Source: Neoarius graeffei (taxonomy: Eukaryota; Chordata; Actinopteri; Siluriformes; Ariidae). From it: DNA of 64,000 nucleotides. Made by a program: the position numbers and the translations under genes. The DNA lies in the NCBI RefSeq assembly GCF_027579695.1, contig NC_083586.1, positions 1,255,001 to 1,319,000 of the forward strand, read 5' to 3'. The notes beneath the pieces were generated by a model. It was given only the letters and a program-made list of their open reading frames with translations, had not been told where the DNA came from and did not search any database. Numbering within the stretch: position 1 is the stretch's first letter; every line of letters begins with the position of its first letter. Of this stretch, positions 21,900 to 32,786 are shown piece by piece.

Positions 21900-23656
21900 C
21901 CCAGATAGCAGAGGGTCGTTGATTCGACGTGGAATCATCGGCATGTTCTTCGACCTATACGCCGTCGAATCACCGTCGATCACCGACGTTGATTCAACAC
22001 CGCTTTGCTCATACGAGTTTCCGTTGAAACGACGTTGAAAAGTGGCTGGTGGTCGACAGAGAATAGACCCCCTTTCACCCTTTATTCAACTACGTATTTC
22101 GGTCGATTTATAGTTGAATTTTCGGTGATGATTCATCCAACTTTACTTCCTGTTTTATGTACAACAGGAAGGCTACAAATTAAGCAAAACAGGCTAAATT
22201 AAACTAGCTAACAATAAAGCATCGGGGCTCTTGCCTAGGATGAACACACACATGCATACTTCAACCATGAAAGTGAAACTTAATTTATATCAATGTGCGT
22301 AGGCTACGTCCTGTTTAATGTACAACAGGATATAAAAATGCATGCAACAATGCACCTCTCCTAATGTTTGTCAAGCTATCTAATGAGGCATAACTTTTAA
22401 CATTTATAAGGAACAGAACACACTTGAACAAGTTCTTAGAAACATTTTATGATTTATTTATAATTGTGGCCTATTCCTCCTGCGGCGCAGACCTGTACAT
22501 GGAAACAGAAAAACATAACCAAAATTAATTTGATGCAGCATTGATAAAGAAAGTCAGCAGTAGGCTATGGGTTTCTAAATGCCACCCTACCTCATTATTT
22601 GGACATGGGGAAAAACTATATTTAAAATCCAAAGAGGGATGGAGGGAGGAAAATTAAAACAAAAGAAAGAAATGAAATATAGAGTAGAGAATATTTGATA
22701 AAATTAAGGATGTTTTTATTCAGTAAACATTTAAAAAAATGTTCTACAACACTCTAGCCTAGTGACTTACCAGTAACAAAATAGACTTGAAGTATTCAGA
22801 TCCGCTCTGCATAAAGCAGCTAAATCCTCTCTCTGTCTCCTGGCAGAAAGCTGCTTGGTTTGCTCCCCTTGTGTCTCAATCACAGCTGGTATTCTGTAGA
22901 AAGACTTCTTTTCACCTTTCCCATCAGCTTTGTTAGAACCCTAACACAGCACAAAAGTTTACCATTGTAGGTTTATGATGAACCAAGTGCCTCGTGGGTT
23001 CACATACCGCGCGCTGCCTTTATTTCCCCCAAATCACGAGTTTGTTGGTCTTCCAATGTGGCGCAGGGTTTGTTTACTTCCGGTTTCGGGTGACGTCAGT
23101 GAAAGGGGTCTAATGGGGGCATTACCGCCACCCACTGGATTGGGGTGTAAAGCAGTCTGAACAAAATGTGTAAACATAAACATAGGAGAAATGAACCCGT
23201 TTTTCTAACTCGTCCTCACTTAGTTTACTTTTCTTTTTTGATTAGTCTGGATTTGATATTGTAAATTTAAATGTGAATCAATGTATATTCATCGGACATG
23301 AACAAATGAATAAATCTTGAGTAATCTTGAGGCGTGTGTGTCCGGGGCGCGGTGTCACGGGGGGGGGATCGAACGAACCCTCCGATCCCCCCTGGCTACG
23401 GGCCAGTTGCTCCTACCAATGTTGAAAACTGGCCGGCAAAAGTGACGATGGTTCTACGTCGTATATTCAACCTTCTCTGACGGTCGACAGATCAACCTTT
23501 ACCCACGTTGATTCAACGGTGATAAATCGACCCTCTCAGACGGCGGAGAAATCGACGTTTCACGGCGCCGTTTCAACGTTGATTTTCTGACGTACGACGG
23601 AAACCGACCATTCTGACCAAAACTCTACGTCGTTTCAACGACCCTCTGCTATCGGG
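21900..23656. mobile_element. 1757-bp DNA element of uncertain superfamily, 3-bp target duplication
   Basis: The left end CCCAGATAGCAGAGGGTCG matches the reverse complement of the right end (CCCGATAGCAGAGGGTCG) with one base missing, and GTG flanks both sides. Dense subterminal motifs of the type CGACGTTGA / GTTGAAACGACGT occupy about 170 bp at the left and 240 bp at the right. A CACTA-like (CMC) or related superfamily would fit a 3-bp duplication and such repeats, but the terminal CCC is unusual. A C/G-rich hairpin lies at 23362-23392, and an ETS-plus-CRE cluster (ACTTCCGG, TGACGTCA) at 23076-23098. No transposase was recognised. Confidence 0.7.
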
Positions 23657-23816
23657 GTGGTTTGGCATTGTCATGTTGGAAAATGCAAGGTCTTCCCTGA
23701 AAGAGACATCGTCTGGATGGGAGCATATGTTGCTCTAGAACCTGGATATACCTTTCAGCATTGATGGTGTCTTTCCAGATGTGTAAGCTGCCCATGCCAC
23801 ACGCACTAATGCAACC

Positions 23817-24455
23817 TCATACCATCAGAGATGCAGGCTTCTGAACTGACTGCTGATAACAACTTGGGTCGTCCTTCTCCTCTTTAGTCTGAATGATACG
23901 GCGTCCCTGATTTCCATAAAGAACTTCAAATTTTGATTCGTCTGACCACAGAACAGTTTTCCACTTTGCCACAGTCCATTTTAAATGAGCCTTAGCCCAG
24001 AGAAGACGTCTGCGCTTCTGGATCATGTTTAGATACGGCTTCTTCTTTGAACTATAGAGTTTTAGCTGGCAACGGCGGATGGCACGGTAAATTGTGTTCA
24101 CAGATAATGTTCTCTGGAAATATTCCTGAGCCCATTTTGTGATTTCCAATACAGATGCATGCCTGTATGTGATGCAGTGCCGTCTAAGGGCCCGAAGATC
24201 ATGGGCACCCAGTACGGTTTTCCGGCCTTGACCCTTACATACAGAGATTCTTCCAGATTCTCTGAATCTTTTGATGATATTATGCACTGAAGATGATGAT
24301 ATGTTCAAACTCTTTGCAATTTTACACTGTCGAACTCCTTTCTGATATTGCTCCACTATTTGTCGGCACAGAATTAGGGGGATTGGTGATCCTCTTCCCA
24401 TCTTTACTTCTGAGAGCCACTGCCACTCCAAGATGCTCTTTTTATACCCAGTCAT
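23817..24455 (-). pseudogene. Tc1 transposase, N-terminal two thirds
   Basis: The 212-residue frame starts MTGYKKSILEWQWLSEVKM. It has the paired helix-turn-helix DNA-binding region (VEQYQKGVRQCKIAKSLNIS then SVHNIIKRFRESGRI, and a GRK motif in KGQGRKTVLG) and the first catalytic aspartate in VLWSDESKFEVLYGN. A stop follows SLMV. Beyond it, in the same orientation, GCISACGMGSLHIW and FQHDNAKP continue the DDE domain to the point where the 1.76-kb element interrupts it at the second catalytic aspartate. The last part lies at 21650-21899. It is inactive as it stands. Confidence 0.85.
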
Positions 24456-24765
24456 GTTAATGACCTATTGCCAATTGACCTAATGAGTTGCAATTTGGTC
24501 TTCCAGCTGTTCCTTTTTTGTACCTTTAACTTTTCCAGCCTCTTATTGCCCCTGTCCCAACTTTTTTGAGATGTGTTGCTGTCATGAAATTTCAAATGAG
24601 CCAATATTTGGCATGGAATTTCAAAATGTCTCACTTTCAACATTTGATATGTTGTCTATGTTCTATTGTGAATACAATATCAGTTTTTGAGATTTGTAAA
24701 TTATTGCATTCCCTTTTTATTTACAATTTGTACTTTGTCCCAACTTTTTTGGAATCGGGGTTGTA

Positions 24766-25073
24766 TGTTGAGCAGGTGGGTGGAGCACAGAAGCATGGCA
24801 GGCCAGAACTGAGTTTTCAAAAACTCTTTTATTTAGCTTTTCAGCTTTTACTGACACTCTCCCAGTCACACATGTGCACATATACTCAAGCGTTCTGGTT
24901 GGGGAGAGAGCTCCCTTCCTCTGCTCTCTTTCTCCTTATATAGGGCATGGTCACTGGGGAAGACACACAAACACAGGTTAACAGACATCAGGTGCAGTGA
25001 TTCTGCCACTGACCTTCCCTGACTCTGCCCTCTGGTCACAGACCAACGCTTGACCATGCCCCCTCTGCCACAT
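24766..25073 (-). repeat. 3' LTR of the Gmr1-type element
   Basis: Read on the minus strand, the LTR starts TGTGGCAGAGGG and ends CTGCTCAACA, with TATATAAGG as a TATA box and AATAAA as the polyadenylation signal. It is about 308 bp. It abuts the TA flank of the Tc1 element at 24764. No second LTR is present in the window, so age cannot be estimated from LTR divergence. Confidence 0.7.
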
Positions 25074-26640
25074 ACCCTCACCGCCCGACTCAGGCCGGGC
25101 AGCCGTCCGGCCTGCAGTCGACTCCCCCCCCCCTTGACGGGAGAGGAAGTCCGGCACAACCATCTGCGCCCCTGGCCTGTGGATCACCTTGAAATAAAAG
25201 GGCTGGAGATGCCAACGGGTGATCCGCGCGTTGGCATCCTTCATGCAGTGGAGCCACTGGAGGGGCGTGTGGTCCGAACAGAGGGTGAAAGGGCGCCCCA
25301 GGAGGTAGTAGCGGAGGGCGAGGACCGCCCACTTGATGGCTAGGCACTCCTTCTCGATTGTGCCAATTGTGCCCCTCACGCACCGACAGCTTCCTGCTGA
25401 TGTACAGCACAGGGCGGTTCTCCCCCTCCTCCTCCTGGGACAGAACGGCCCCCAGCCCTCTGTCCAAGGCATCCGTCTGCAACATAAAGGGGAGAGAAAA
25501 GTCAGGGCAGTGTAACAATGGCCCCCCGCACAGTGCAGCCTTTACCTCAGAGAAAGCCCGCTGGCATTGGTCCATCCACTGGACCGGATCTGGTGCTCCC
25601 TTTTTAGTGAGATCAGTCAGTGGGCTGGTGACATCTGAATAATTAGGTATAAACCTACGATAGTAGCCAGCCAGCCCCAGGAACTGTCTCACCCCCTTTT
25701 TGGTCTTGGGCCTCGGGCAGGCCGCAATCGCTGCTGTCTTATTAATTTGGGGACGCACCTGCCCATTGCCCAAATGGAAGCCCAGATACCGTACTTCCAC
25801 CCGCCCAATCGCACACTTCTTCGGGTTGGCTGTGAGACCCACTCGTCTCAGCGACCCAAGGATGGCCCTTAGGTGTTGCAGGTGCCGTGGCCAGTCGTTA
25901 CTATAGATTATGATGTCGTCCAAGTATGCGGCCGCATAGGTGGCGTGGGGGTGGAGGACCTTGTCCATAAGCCGCTGGAATGTAGCAGGTGCCCTAAACA
26001 ACCCAAAAGGAAGTATGACAAATTGGTGTAAGCCAAACGGTGTAGGAAAGGCCATTTTTTCTTGGGATAGTGGAGTCAAGGGGATCTGCAAATAACCCTT
26101 TGTCAAATCCAGTGTCGAATAAAAGCGAGCCGTGCCTAGTCAATCCAGCAACTCGTCAATACGAGGCATTGGGTACGCATCGAATTTAGACACTGTGTTG
26201 ACCTTTCTATAGTCACAGAACCGGACCGACCCGTCGGCCTTGGGAACCAAGACCACCGGGCTGCTCCAGTCACTGTGGGACTCCTCGACGATGCCCATTT
26301 CGAGCATTGCCTTGAGTTCTTCCCGAACCACCTTTTTCTTGTGTTCGGACAGCCTGTAAGGGCGGCTGTGCACTACCACCCCCAGGGGCGTCTCAATGTG
26401 GTGTTCTATGAGGCGGGTGCAGCCAGGCAGGGGCGATAACACGTCCAAAAATTCGGTCTGCAACTGGGCAACCTCCGCGAGTTGGGTCGGGGAGAGGTGG
26501 TCTCCACAGGGGACCGGAGAGGTACGTGATGTCAATGTTCCCTTTGGAACCTCCGGCCCAAGCTCTGCCTTCTCCGGAACCACCAACACCAACGCCACAG
26601 GGACCTCCTCATTCCAGAGTTTGAGTAGATTGAGGTGGTA
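24978..26640 (-). pseudogene. Reverse transcriptase and RNase H region of the Gmr1-type element
   Basis: Ty3/gypsy reverse transcriptase motifs are clear: MGIVEESHSDWSSPVVLVPK, FCDYRKVN, GYLQIPLTP, LPFGLFRAPATFQRLMD and the catalytic YLDDIIIYS. The RNase H region follows (LQTDALDRGLGAVLSQ, then ALRYYLLGRPFTLCSDHTPL). The coding region ends near the start of the 3' LTR, with no integrase after it. Confidence 0.85.
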
Positions 26641-27735
26641 AATCTGTAGTGCCCCGCCCCTGTCCATCTGCCTCACCTCATAGTCAATGTCCCTGATTCG
26701 CCGTGTGACCTCAAAGGGTCGTTGCCACTTGGCGATCAATTTGGAGTTCGACGTGGGCAACAGTATGAGTACTTTATCTCCCGGTGCGAACTCCCTAAGG
26801 CGCGTACCCCTGTCGTACAGGCGGGTTTGCCGTTCTTGGGCCTGCCACAAATTCTCCTGGGTTAGGTGAGTGAGTGTGTGGAGTTTTGCGCGCAGGTCGA
26901 TAACGTATTGAATTTCATTTTTGCTTGGTGAAGGTCCCTCCTCCCAATTTTCCCGCAGTACATCTAGGATGCCATGCGGCTTATGCCCATATAATAATTC
27001 AAACGGGGAGAACCCCGTGGAGGCTTGTGGGACCTCTCGCACTGCAAATAACAGGGGTTCAAGCCATTTATCCCAATTGCATGCATCCTCGCTTACAAAC
27101 TTTTTAATTATGTTCTTGAGGGTGCGATTGAACTGTTCAACTAAACCGTCCATTTGTGGGTGATAAATGCTGGTGCAGATCAGCTTAATTCCCAGTAACC
27201 CATACAGTTCGTGCAGTGTGTGTGACATAAACGAAGTGCCTTGATCAGTCAGAATCTCTTTGGGGATTCCGACTCGGGAGATGACATGGAAGAGCGCTTC
27301 CGCAATACTATGTGCTGAGATATTGCGAAGAGGCACTGCTTCCGGGTATCGCATTGCATAGTCCACCAGAACTAAAATAAAGCGATACCCTCATGTTGAC
27401 CGATCTAATGGCCCAAGGAGATCCATCCCAATTCTTTTGAATGGGGTCTCGATTAATAGTAGAGGGCACAAAGGTGCTTTTGGAGTGGCCGCTGGATTTA
27501 CTAACTGGCATTCGCGGCATGCAGTACACCACCTACGGACATCGCCGTGAATCCCTGGCCAATAGAATCGGGCCATTATTTGGGCTAGTGTCTTATCCTG
27601 CCACAAGTGTCCAGCCATGGGATTAAAGTGAGCCACCTGGAATACAAATTCCCGGCAGCTCTTTGGGATCAAAAGCTGTGTGATCGGCTCCTTAGTCTGA
27701 GTGTCCTGCGTCACTTGGTATAATCTATCCTTCAT
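26640..27735 (-). pseudogene. Integrase region of the Gmr1-type element
   Basis: The zinc-binding region (HFNPMAGHLWQDKT ... CTACRECQLV) is followed by the catalytic core (DYAMRYPEAVPLRN, LTDQGTSFMS, HPQMDGLVEQFNRTLK) and a C-terminal part with APGDKVLILLP and WQRPFEVTRRI. It lies upstream of reverse transcriptase in the direction of transcription and runs into it without an intervening boundary. Confidence 0.85.
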
Positions 27736-28126
27736 AATGGAAAAATGGGGAAGGATGGGGTGGCATTTGGCTGGAGCGTTTGACCATCAATTACTCTCAC
27801 TTGGTCAAACGCATGCTGCAGAGTCTCGTCTCGTGACTGCTCTAACGGGAAATCCGCAAGGGATTCCCCGAGAGAGGGAGGAAGAGCCTGCTTCTCCTCA
27901 CTCTGACGTGGAGATGACGTAGACGGCTCTGTGATAGCTGCTCCCACCAATGCCACACCGGGACCTCCCCCTGCTGAACTACGGCAGAACCCACTCTTCA
28001 CTAAATGAGTCATTAACTCCCCAAATCCCGGCCAATCAGTCCCCAGAATTATCGAGTGGGTAAGGCGAGGATTAACCGCCGCCTTTACACTAAATTTCTC
28101 CCCTCGAAATAGAATGTGGACCGACA

Positions 28127-28430
28127 CTAAAGGGTAGTTGTGAACATTCCCGTGCACACACACAACACCTTCACCAATTGTGCTCTCCCCAATGCCTCGT
28201 CTTGCACCAGGCTTTGGTGGATTGAGGTCTGATTACAGCCGGAGTCCACCAAAGCCTGATACGTATCCCCATGGACACTCACTGGTATGCAATATGCTCC
28301 AGCCTGATCGAGGGCGGTTCCTGGCACGTCAGGAATCTGGACCACTGTGCCCACCTCCATTGCCGAGCACTGATGCTGGAGGTGCCCCGGTTCCCCGCAG
28401 CGCCAGCAAACTGGCCCGGGCTCTCTATAT
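28127..28430 (-). pseudogene. Gag zinc knuckle and protease region of the Gmr1-type element
   Basis: Minus-strand translation shows a CCHC knuckle (CGEPGHLQHQC) and then an aspartic protease with the active-site triad in QALVDSGCNQTSIHQSLV (DSG in place of the more common DTG, a known variant in this group). The rest of gag is not in the window. Confidence 0.75.
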
Positions 28431-28465
28431 GCACTGGCGCTCTACATTCTGGAGGGGGGTAAAGG

Positions 28466-29060
28466 ACATGATCAATAAAATTATAAATATCAACCTAGCA
28501 TTATCAGCTAAAACATATATTCTACATTTATATCCTCTTGAATCTCCATTGAGAAGGAGGGAATATATTTTCATTGATATGTGCTTGTTACAAGTGAAAT
28601 GTTTAATTGCTTTATTTTGGAAGAAAACAAAGGCACTAAGTGTAACAGATTGGTTGAAAGAAATGGCAATGAATGTGGCCATGGAAAAAATTACCTATAT
28701 AGTGAAAGGTAAATGCAGGAGATTTGAAGAAGTCTGGAGCCCATTCTTATCCTTTCTTGAAGATGGTGGAGTTAATGGAATGTCAGATGTGATGAGTGAA
28801 AGCTAAAGCCATTTAATGAGAAGCTATTTTTGTTTTTGTTTATTTTAGTTTTTTTTCTTTGAAGTTGTTGACATTGTTTAGTTTATTTGGGTTTTACTGT
28901 CAGTGTCTTCATGTTATTTTCTTGTAACACATACATTCATTGTCAAAATGTTTAGATGTATGTATGTATGTATGTATGTATGTACATGTATGTATGTAAG
29001 TATGTAGTCTATGTATGTAGGTTAAAACTTATTAAAAAATATTTGGGAAAAAAAAGAAAA
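28466..29060 (+). mobile_element. L1-type LINE 3' end
   Basis: The last part of an open frame ending at 28806 (IFIDMCLLQVKCLIALFWKK, then TDWLKEMAMNVAMEKITYIV, then FEEVWSPFLSFLED) matches the C-terminus of fish L1/Tx1-group ORF2 proteins. A 3' untranslated region and a TATG-rich stretch follow, ending in an A-rich run near 29055. Everything upstream is lost at the junction with the gypsy element. Confidence 0.7.
28955..29010. repeat. (TATG)n microsatellite
   Basis: About 13 TATG units with a few changes, inside the L1-type 3' end. Confidence 0.9.
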
Positions 29061-29815
29061 CTCTATCGGTCTGAATCTAGCACACTATTCAACAAGCCCC
29101 TGAAACGTGTGTTCTGAAACCATCTCAAGCGGCACTTTGAGGCATTTTCTTCAGCGAGTCGAATTGGTGAAGGAGTTCTTCGCGGAGCAATCTTAGCTTA
29201 GACATTATTTGTGCCAGATGACGGGCAATCAAGAGGAAAATGTGCTAGAGCGCTGCTTTTTATGAGTGAAGCAGAGACAAGAAGACACCTTGTTATCCTT
29301 GGATAGTGCTGTTGAACAAAAAATAGGGGACAAGCACCCTAGTGTTCATTTCATGAGTCAGTTATGTGAATAAGCTTTTGACAGCCACAAGAAGGTCTCT
29401 GATCCAGTGTGGAGGACAAATTTTCTCAGTGGAAACAGTTGGACGTGTGCACCCACAGGCCCAAAACATTCTTTCCTGAAGACTGGGCTGGGAGCCTGAA
29501 TAGCTCAGTCGGTAGAACATCAGCCTTTTAATCTGAGGGTACAGGGTTCAAGTCCCTGTTTGGGTGCTTGTTTCAACAAGTTTACCTTCTCAGAGAGGAA
29601 AGCTAAAACCTTGTTGAAAATGCAGTTGAAAACAACCAGAGAACAAGAGCCTTCTGCGGTCTAGCTTTCAATCATACTTTCACTGTGATGCAAGTACAGT
29701 ACTGAAAACTCTATCCTTCTGAAGCAAGCACACCATTCAACAAGGCATTTTCTTCAGCGAGCCAAATTGGTGAAAGAGCTCTTAGCGGAGCAATATTGGC
29801 TTTTAGCATGAGCTT
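29061..29815. repeat. tRNA-bearing repeat unit with an internal direct repeat
   Basis: The block near 29061-29200 (ACTCTATC ... GCACACTATTCAACAAG ... TTTTCTTCAGCGAG) recurs in the same orientation at 29706-29815. A tRNA-Lys copy lies between them. Such paired flanks suggest tandem duplication of a tRNA unit. No protein-coding sequence was recognised. Confidence 0.65.
29494..29566 (+). pseudogene. tRNA-Lys (TTT), probably decayed
   Basis: The copy runs from GCCTGAATAGCTCAGTCGG to TTTGGGTG with anticodon TTT. The D and T arms are intact, including GGTTCAAGTCC. The acceptor pairs only through three wobble pairs, and the anticodon stem has a mismatch (CAGC opposite TCTG). It is the best preserved of the non-Ile copies. 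Low-level transcription cannot be excluded. Confidence 0.65.
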
Positions 29816-29913
29816 GAAAAAAAAATCCTGGATGGTCATCATAGAGATTGGAGTGCATCTGAATGTCTCTGCATTAGACTGTGCAAAAAGCCCAACAACA
29901 TTCTGTTGGTGCG

Positions 29914-29985
29914 TCACCTCAACGTGATTTCAAGAAACAGCCTTCTGATCTGGAGTCAGACGCGCTACCTTTACGCCATGAGGTC
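29914..29985 (-). pseudogene. tRNA-Trp (CCA) pseudogene
   Basis: On the minus strand the sequence GACCTCATGGCGTAAAGG, then GTCTGACTCCAGATCAGA with anticodon CCA, then TTGAAATCACG matches tRNA-Trp over its whole length. The T stem is destroyed (TTTC in place of CGTG), and the first acceptor pair is lost. Confidence 0.75.
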
Positions 29986-30401
29986 TGAGCAGAGCTGGTG
30001 CATCAAGGCACAGAGTTGGCATCGCTCTGAAATCTGAACTCAAGCTTTGCCAGAGGACGGGCACAAGCTCAATACAAAAGCATAGCCTGACTGGACTCCC
30101 CTTCCCAATATAGTCAGCGATATTTCCAAGATCATATGGCAGTTCTCACCTTGGCGTGTGAGTGTAAAGTGTGGACAACTGATGCTCAACTTAGGCGCGA
30201 GACATGCGATATGACAAGACCGAGGGTCAGCTTTATTTTGGCTCACATCAAACTTTTACATTTTCTATGAATATCGACGTTTTTGAACGTGACAAAGACC
30301 AGGTGGCATGACCAGGGGATTCATTTAATCAGAGGAATCTGTCGAAAATGTGTGTCCGAGGTCCTGACATGCTTTGGCCGCGAAAGAAACATAAGAGCGT
30401 A

Positions 30402-30474
30402 GCCTGGGAAGCTCACTGGGGAGCACATCAGTGTTTTAATCTGATGGTCCAATGGCAAGTTCACTGCTTGTCAG
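30402..30474 (+). pseudogene. Second tRNA-Lys (TTT) pseudogene
   Basis: GCCTGGGAAGCTCACTGGGG, then CATCAGTGTTTTAATCTGAT with anticodon TTT, then CAAGTTCACTG keep the tRNA-Lys outline. Changes in the D arm and a damaged T arm and acceptor mark it as a pseudogene. Confidence 0.6.
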
Positions 30475-30669
30475 AGGAATAGACTTGTTTTTTATTCATT
30501 TGGTCTCCTTGTCCCGAAAAGACAAGCATGGTTGAAAATGGTGATGTGTGTCAAACCAGTCCAATACCATGACAAGAAAGGCATTCCTTGAACCAAGGCA
30601 AGACCTTTATAAAGAAGAGTTGTGCTGGCAGCATTCTGCAAGTGAGCCACTGGTCAAGATCCTTCACAT

Positions 30670-30836
30670 ATTCTGAGGGAATTTTTCCTTGCCACTGTCG
30701 CCACAGGCTTGCTCATTGGGGATAGATTAGGGATAAAATTAGCTCATGTTTTAAGTCGTTAAAGTCTGTGAAGCTGCTTTGCGACAATGTTTATTGTTGA
30801 AAGCACTATACAAATAAACTTGACTTGACTTGACCT
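30670..30836 (+). mobile_element. L2 LINE 3' end fragment
   Basis: The block with CCACAGGCTTGCTCATTGGG, TTTAAGTCGTTAAAG and GCACTATACAAATAAACTTG is the conserved L2 3' end, ending in repeated TTGAC. Only about 170 bp remains. Confidence 0.8.
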
Positions 30837-30944
30837 GAAAGTTTCTGCATTTGACTGTGCAAAAATCCCAACAACATTCTGTTAACATATATAGATGCAA
30901 ATATCAAGAAATAAAAGCTGAAATTCTGACCTATCACATATAGA

Positions 30945-31162
30945 AGGCAAGCCAAGAAGCCTTTAATTGTCACATGTAATTCTTAAGCACACAGTGGAAT
31001 TTAAACTCTGCATTTAATGCATCTGGAGCAGTGAACACACACCCGCACACACAAGTGAGCAATGAGCACACAGTGGGCAGCTATGCTACAGTACTCAGGG
31101 AGCAGTTGTGGGTTAGGTGCCCTTGCTCAAGGACACTTCAGCCTAACCTCAGGCCATGGCTA
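30945..31162. repeat. Fish interspersed repeat block (GTGAGCAATGAGCACACAGT type)
   Basis: This stretch (AATTGTCACATGTAATTC, GAACACACACCCGCACACAC, GTTAGGTGCCCTTGCTCAAG) matches a repeat that I recognise as common in fish genomes. It directly precedes a reversed SINE. I cannot name the family with confidence. Confidence 0.5.
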
Positions 31163-31348
31163 ACCCATAATAACCTAAACGCATGTCTTTGAACTGTGGG
31201 GGAAACCAGAGCACCCAGAGGAAACCCACACAGGCACGGGGAGAACATGCAAACTCCACACTGAAAGGCCCCCCTCGGCCAGTGGGCTCAAACCCAGAAC
31301 CTTCTTGCTGTGACATGATAGTGCCAACACTACACCACCGTGCCACCC
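31163..31348 (-). mobile_element. tRNA-derived SINE, 5' part, reversed
   Basis: Minus-strand copy of the SINE head and conserved body: GGTGGCACGGTGGTGTAGTG, CAAGAAGGTTCTGGGTTTGA (B box changed) and AACTCCACACTG in the plus strand. The 3' tail with GGATAAAGCGG is missing. Confidence 0.8.
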
Positions 31349-31507
31349 ACTTTTGACCTCAAACGCAAATGTCTTCAGTGTATGGCAAAAAAAAAAAAAA
31401 ACCACAACAGAATTGGCCTTGCTGTTCCAGTACTTTCGGGCTTGCAGCTGGAAATACTGTCAGAGATGTTGCTATCAAAAATGAATCACTACATTCTGAG
31501 CAGCTTT

Positions 31508-31690
31508 CAGAGTGGTGTGGAGGTGTAGTAGTTCGCACTGTTGCCACACAGTAAAATGGTTCCAGGTTTGAACTTCATGGCTAACGGGGGCCTTTCTGTG
31601 TGGAGTTTACATGTTATCTGTGTGGAATTCCTCTGGGTGCTCCAGTTTCCTTCCACAGTTCAAAGACATGCAGACGAGGTAAAAATAACC
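31508..31690 (+). mobile_element. Diverged tRNA-derived SINE, partial
   Basis: GTGGTGTGGAGGTGTAGTAG, GGTTCCAGGTTTGAAC and TTTCTGTGTGGAGTTTACAT show the SINE head and body, more diverged than the other copies. The 3' tail is absent. Confidence 0.7.
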
Positions 31691-31799
31691 AGCCACTGGG
31701 GTTGCACAAGCCAGTGCATATTTAGTGCTAGTCCCAAGCCTGAGTACATTGTATCTGGTGTTTGGGGGTGGGAAGCTATGCCAAATGAAATATGTGGCT

Positions 31800-32786
31800 C
31801 ATAAATTGATCTACTGTGGTGAGTCCTAATGGAAGCAGCTGAAAGAAGCAGACTCTACTTAATCTGTTGAAAAATCTGTCTTATTGATCTGTTTAAAGGA
31901 AACGATGAAAGGGGCCAGTTCACTCTTCCCAAAATCCATGTTTTTTCATCTATTTTATTTATTTATTTATTGAAAGCAGATGAACACTACATGCTAGTTC
32001 TCTTTGCAGCAAAACATCTGCAAATTAATTGTTAGTGATCCTTTCAATACCTATCTCAAACTTTTTCTACATCTATGTGTCATAATGGGAATCTTTGAAT
32101 AAATTATGCTGTTATCATGTCTTTCTTTCGTGGGCACCCACGTGTCAGCCAAGGCTGGTTCGGGTCCATTACTGTGGAATGCAAACACCATTTATTTACA
32201 ATCCTTTTGAATTAAGCAATATTTAGTGACATTTTAAAAAATATATATATAAATAAAGCTTAGAATTGTAAGGGAAAAAGGAGAATTATGGATTTGAAAG
32301 ACCGACAGTAAAACGCATGATAGTCTGACCTGTCATGATATCCAGCTTCATTTAGTTGGACAAACATGGATTTCTTTCATGTTGGCTCTAAAAAATTGAA
32401 AAACATGCTCGCCAACAATCCTGTTTGATACGTTTAGAGTGATCACAAACCCTCTTTTTCAAGTAGTTTCATTATTGTTAAGCATTATTGCAGTGTTAAA
32501 ACACCTACTTTCATTTCATTCCTATTTTCACTGATGTAGTCAAGAACACAATGTAAGTAGCAGCTAAACAGTAAACAGCTTGTGTCCTATCTAGTTATTA
32601 TGGGATATCTGTGACTGGACCTGAAAAACTAAACCAAATTAAAAAGTCAACTAAAATTAGTCAATTCCTCAAAATAAAGCTAAACCTACCAATGCACTTG
32701 TAAAATGAATGAAGAACTAAACTGAAATTAAAATAAAAACTGAACAGCTAAAAAAATGAAAATTTCAATCTATCATAATTCTGGTG
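31800..32786. other. AT-rich DNA without a recognised gene
   Basis: I see no coding family, tRNA or transposon end in this stretch. It is AT-rich with short TTTA repeats near 31958. Confidence 0.5.

Larger units (their letters stand above)
21399..24763 (-). mobile_element. Tc1-like transposon with IR/DR ends, split by a 1.76-kb element
   Basis: TA flanks both sides (21397-21398, 24764-24765). The outer ends are about 50-bp inverted copies (CAATCCCGATTCC / reverse complement CAACCCCGATTCC). Each end also carries a second copy of CAAAAAAGTTGGGACA: 21411 and 21594 on the left, 24553 and 24736 on the right. The spacing is 183 bases on both sides, the IR/DR arrangement of Sleeping Beauty-like elements. 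Without the insert the element is about 1.6 kb, the usual Tc1 length. The transposase lies on the minus strand. Confidence 0.9.
24766..28465 (-). mobile_element. Old Gmr1-type Ty3/gypsy retrotransposon, 5' part missing
   Basis: This is a fossil LTR element on the minus strand. In transcription order it shows the end of gag (a CCHC knuckle near 28380-28430), aspartic protease (about 28130-28360), integrase (about 26700-27735), reverse transcriptase (about 25500-26640), RNase H (about 24978-25500) and the 3' LTR (24766-25073). Integrase before reverse transcriptase is unusual for Ty3/gypsy and is the hallmark of the Gmr1 group described from cod and other deuterostomes. The 5' LTR and most of gag are absent beyond 28465. 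The copy is broken, with several breaks in pol. Confidence 0.85.

Noticed and set aside
23362-23392. Rho-independent terminator
   Set aside because: The G/C hairpin is perfect over 10 bp, but this is nuclear fish DNA and no T run follows. It lies inside a transposable element.
28180-28806. 208-aa plus-strand frame as one protein
   Set aside because: Its first half is antisense to the gypsy element, and only the last 115 residues resemble an L1-type C-terminus. The fused frame is a chance product of the junction.
29061-30840. CRISPR-like array
   Set aside because: The direct repeats are two long blocks around tRNA copies. There are no regular short repeats and spacers, and the genome is eukaryotic.
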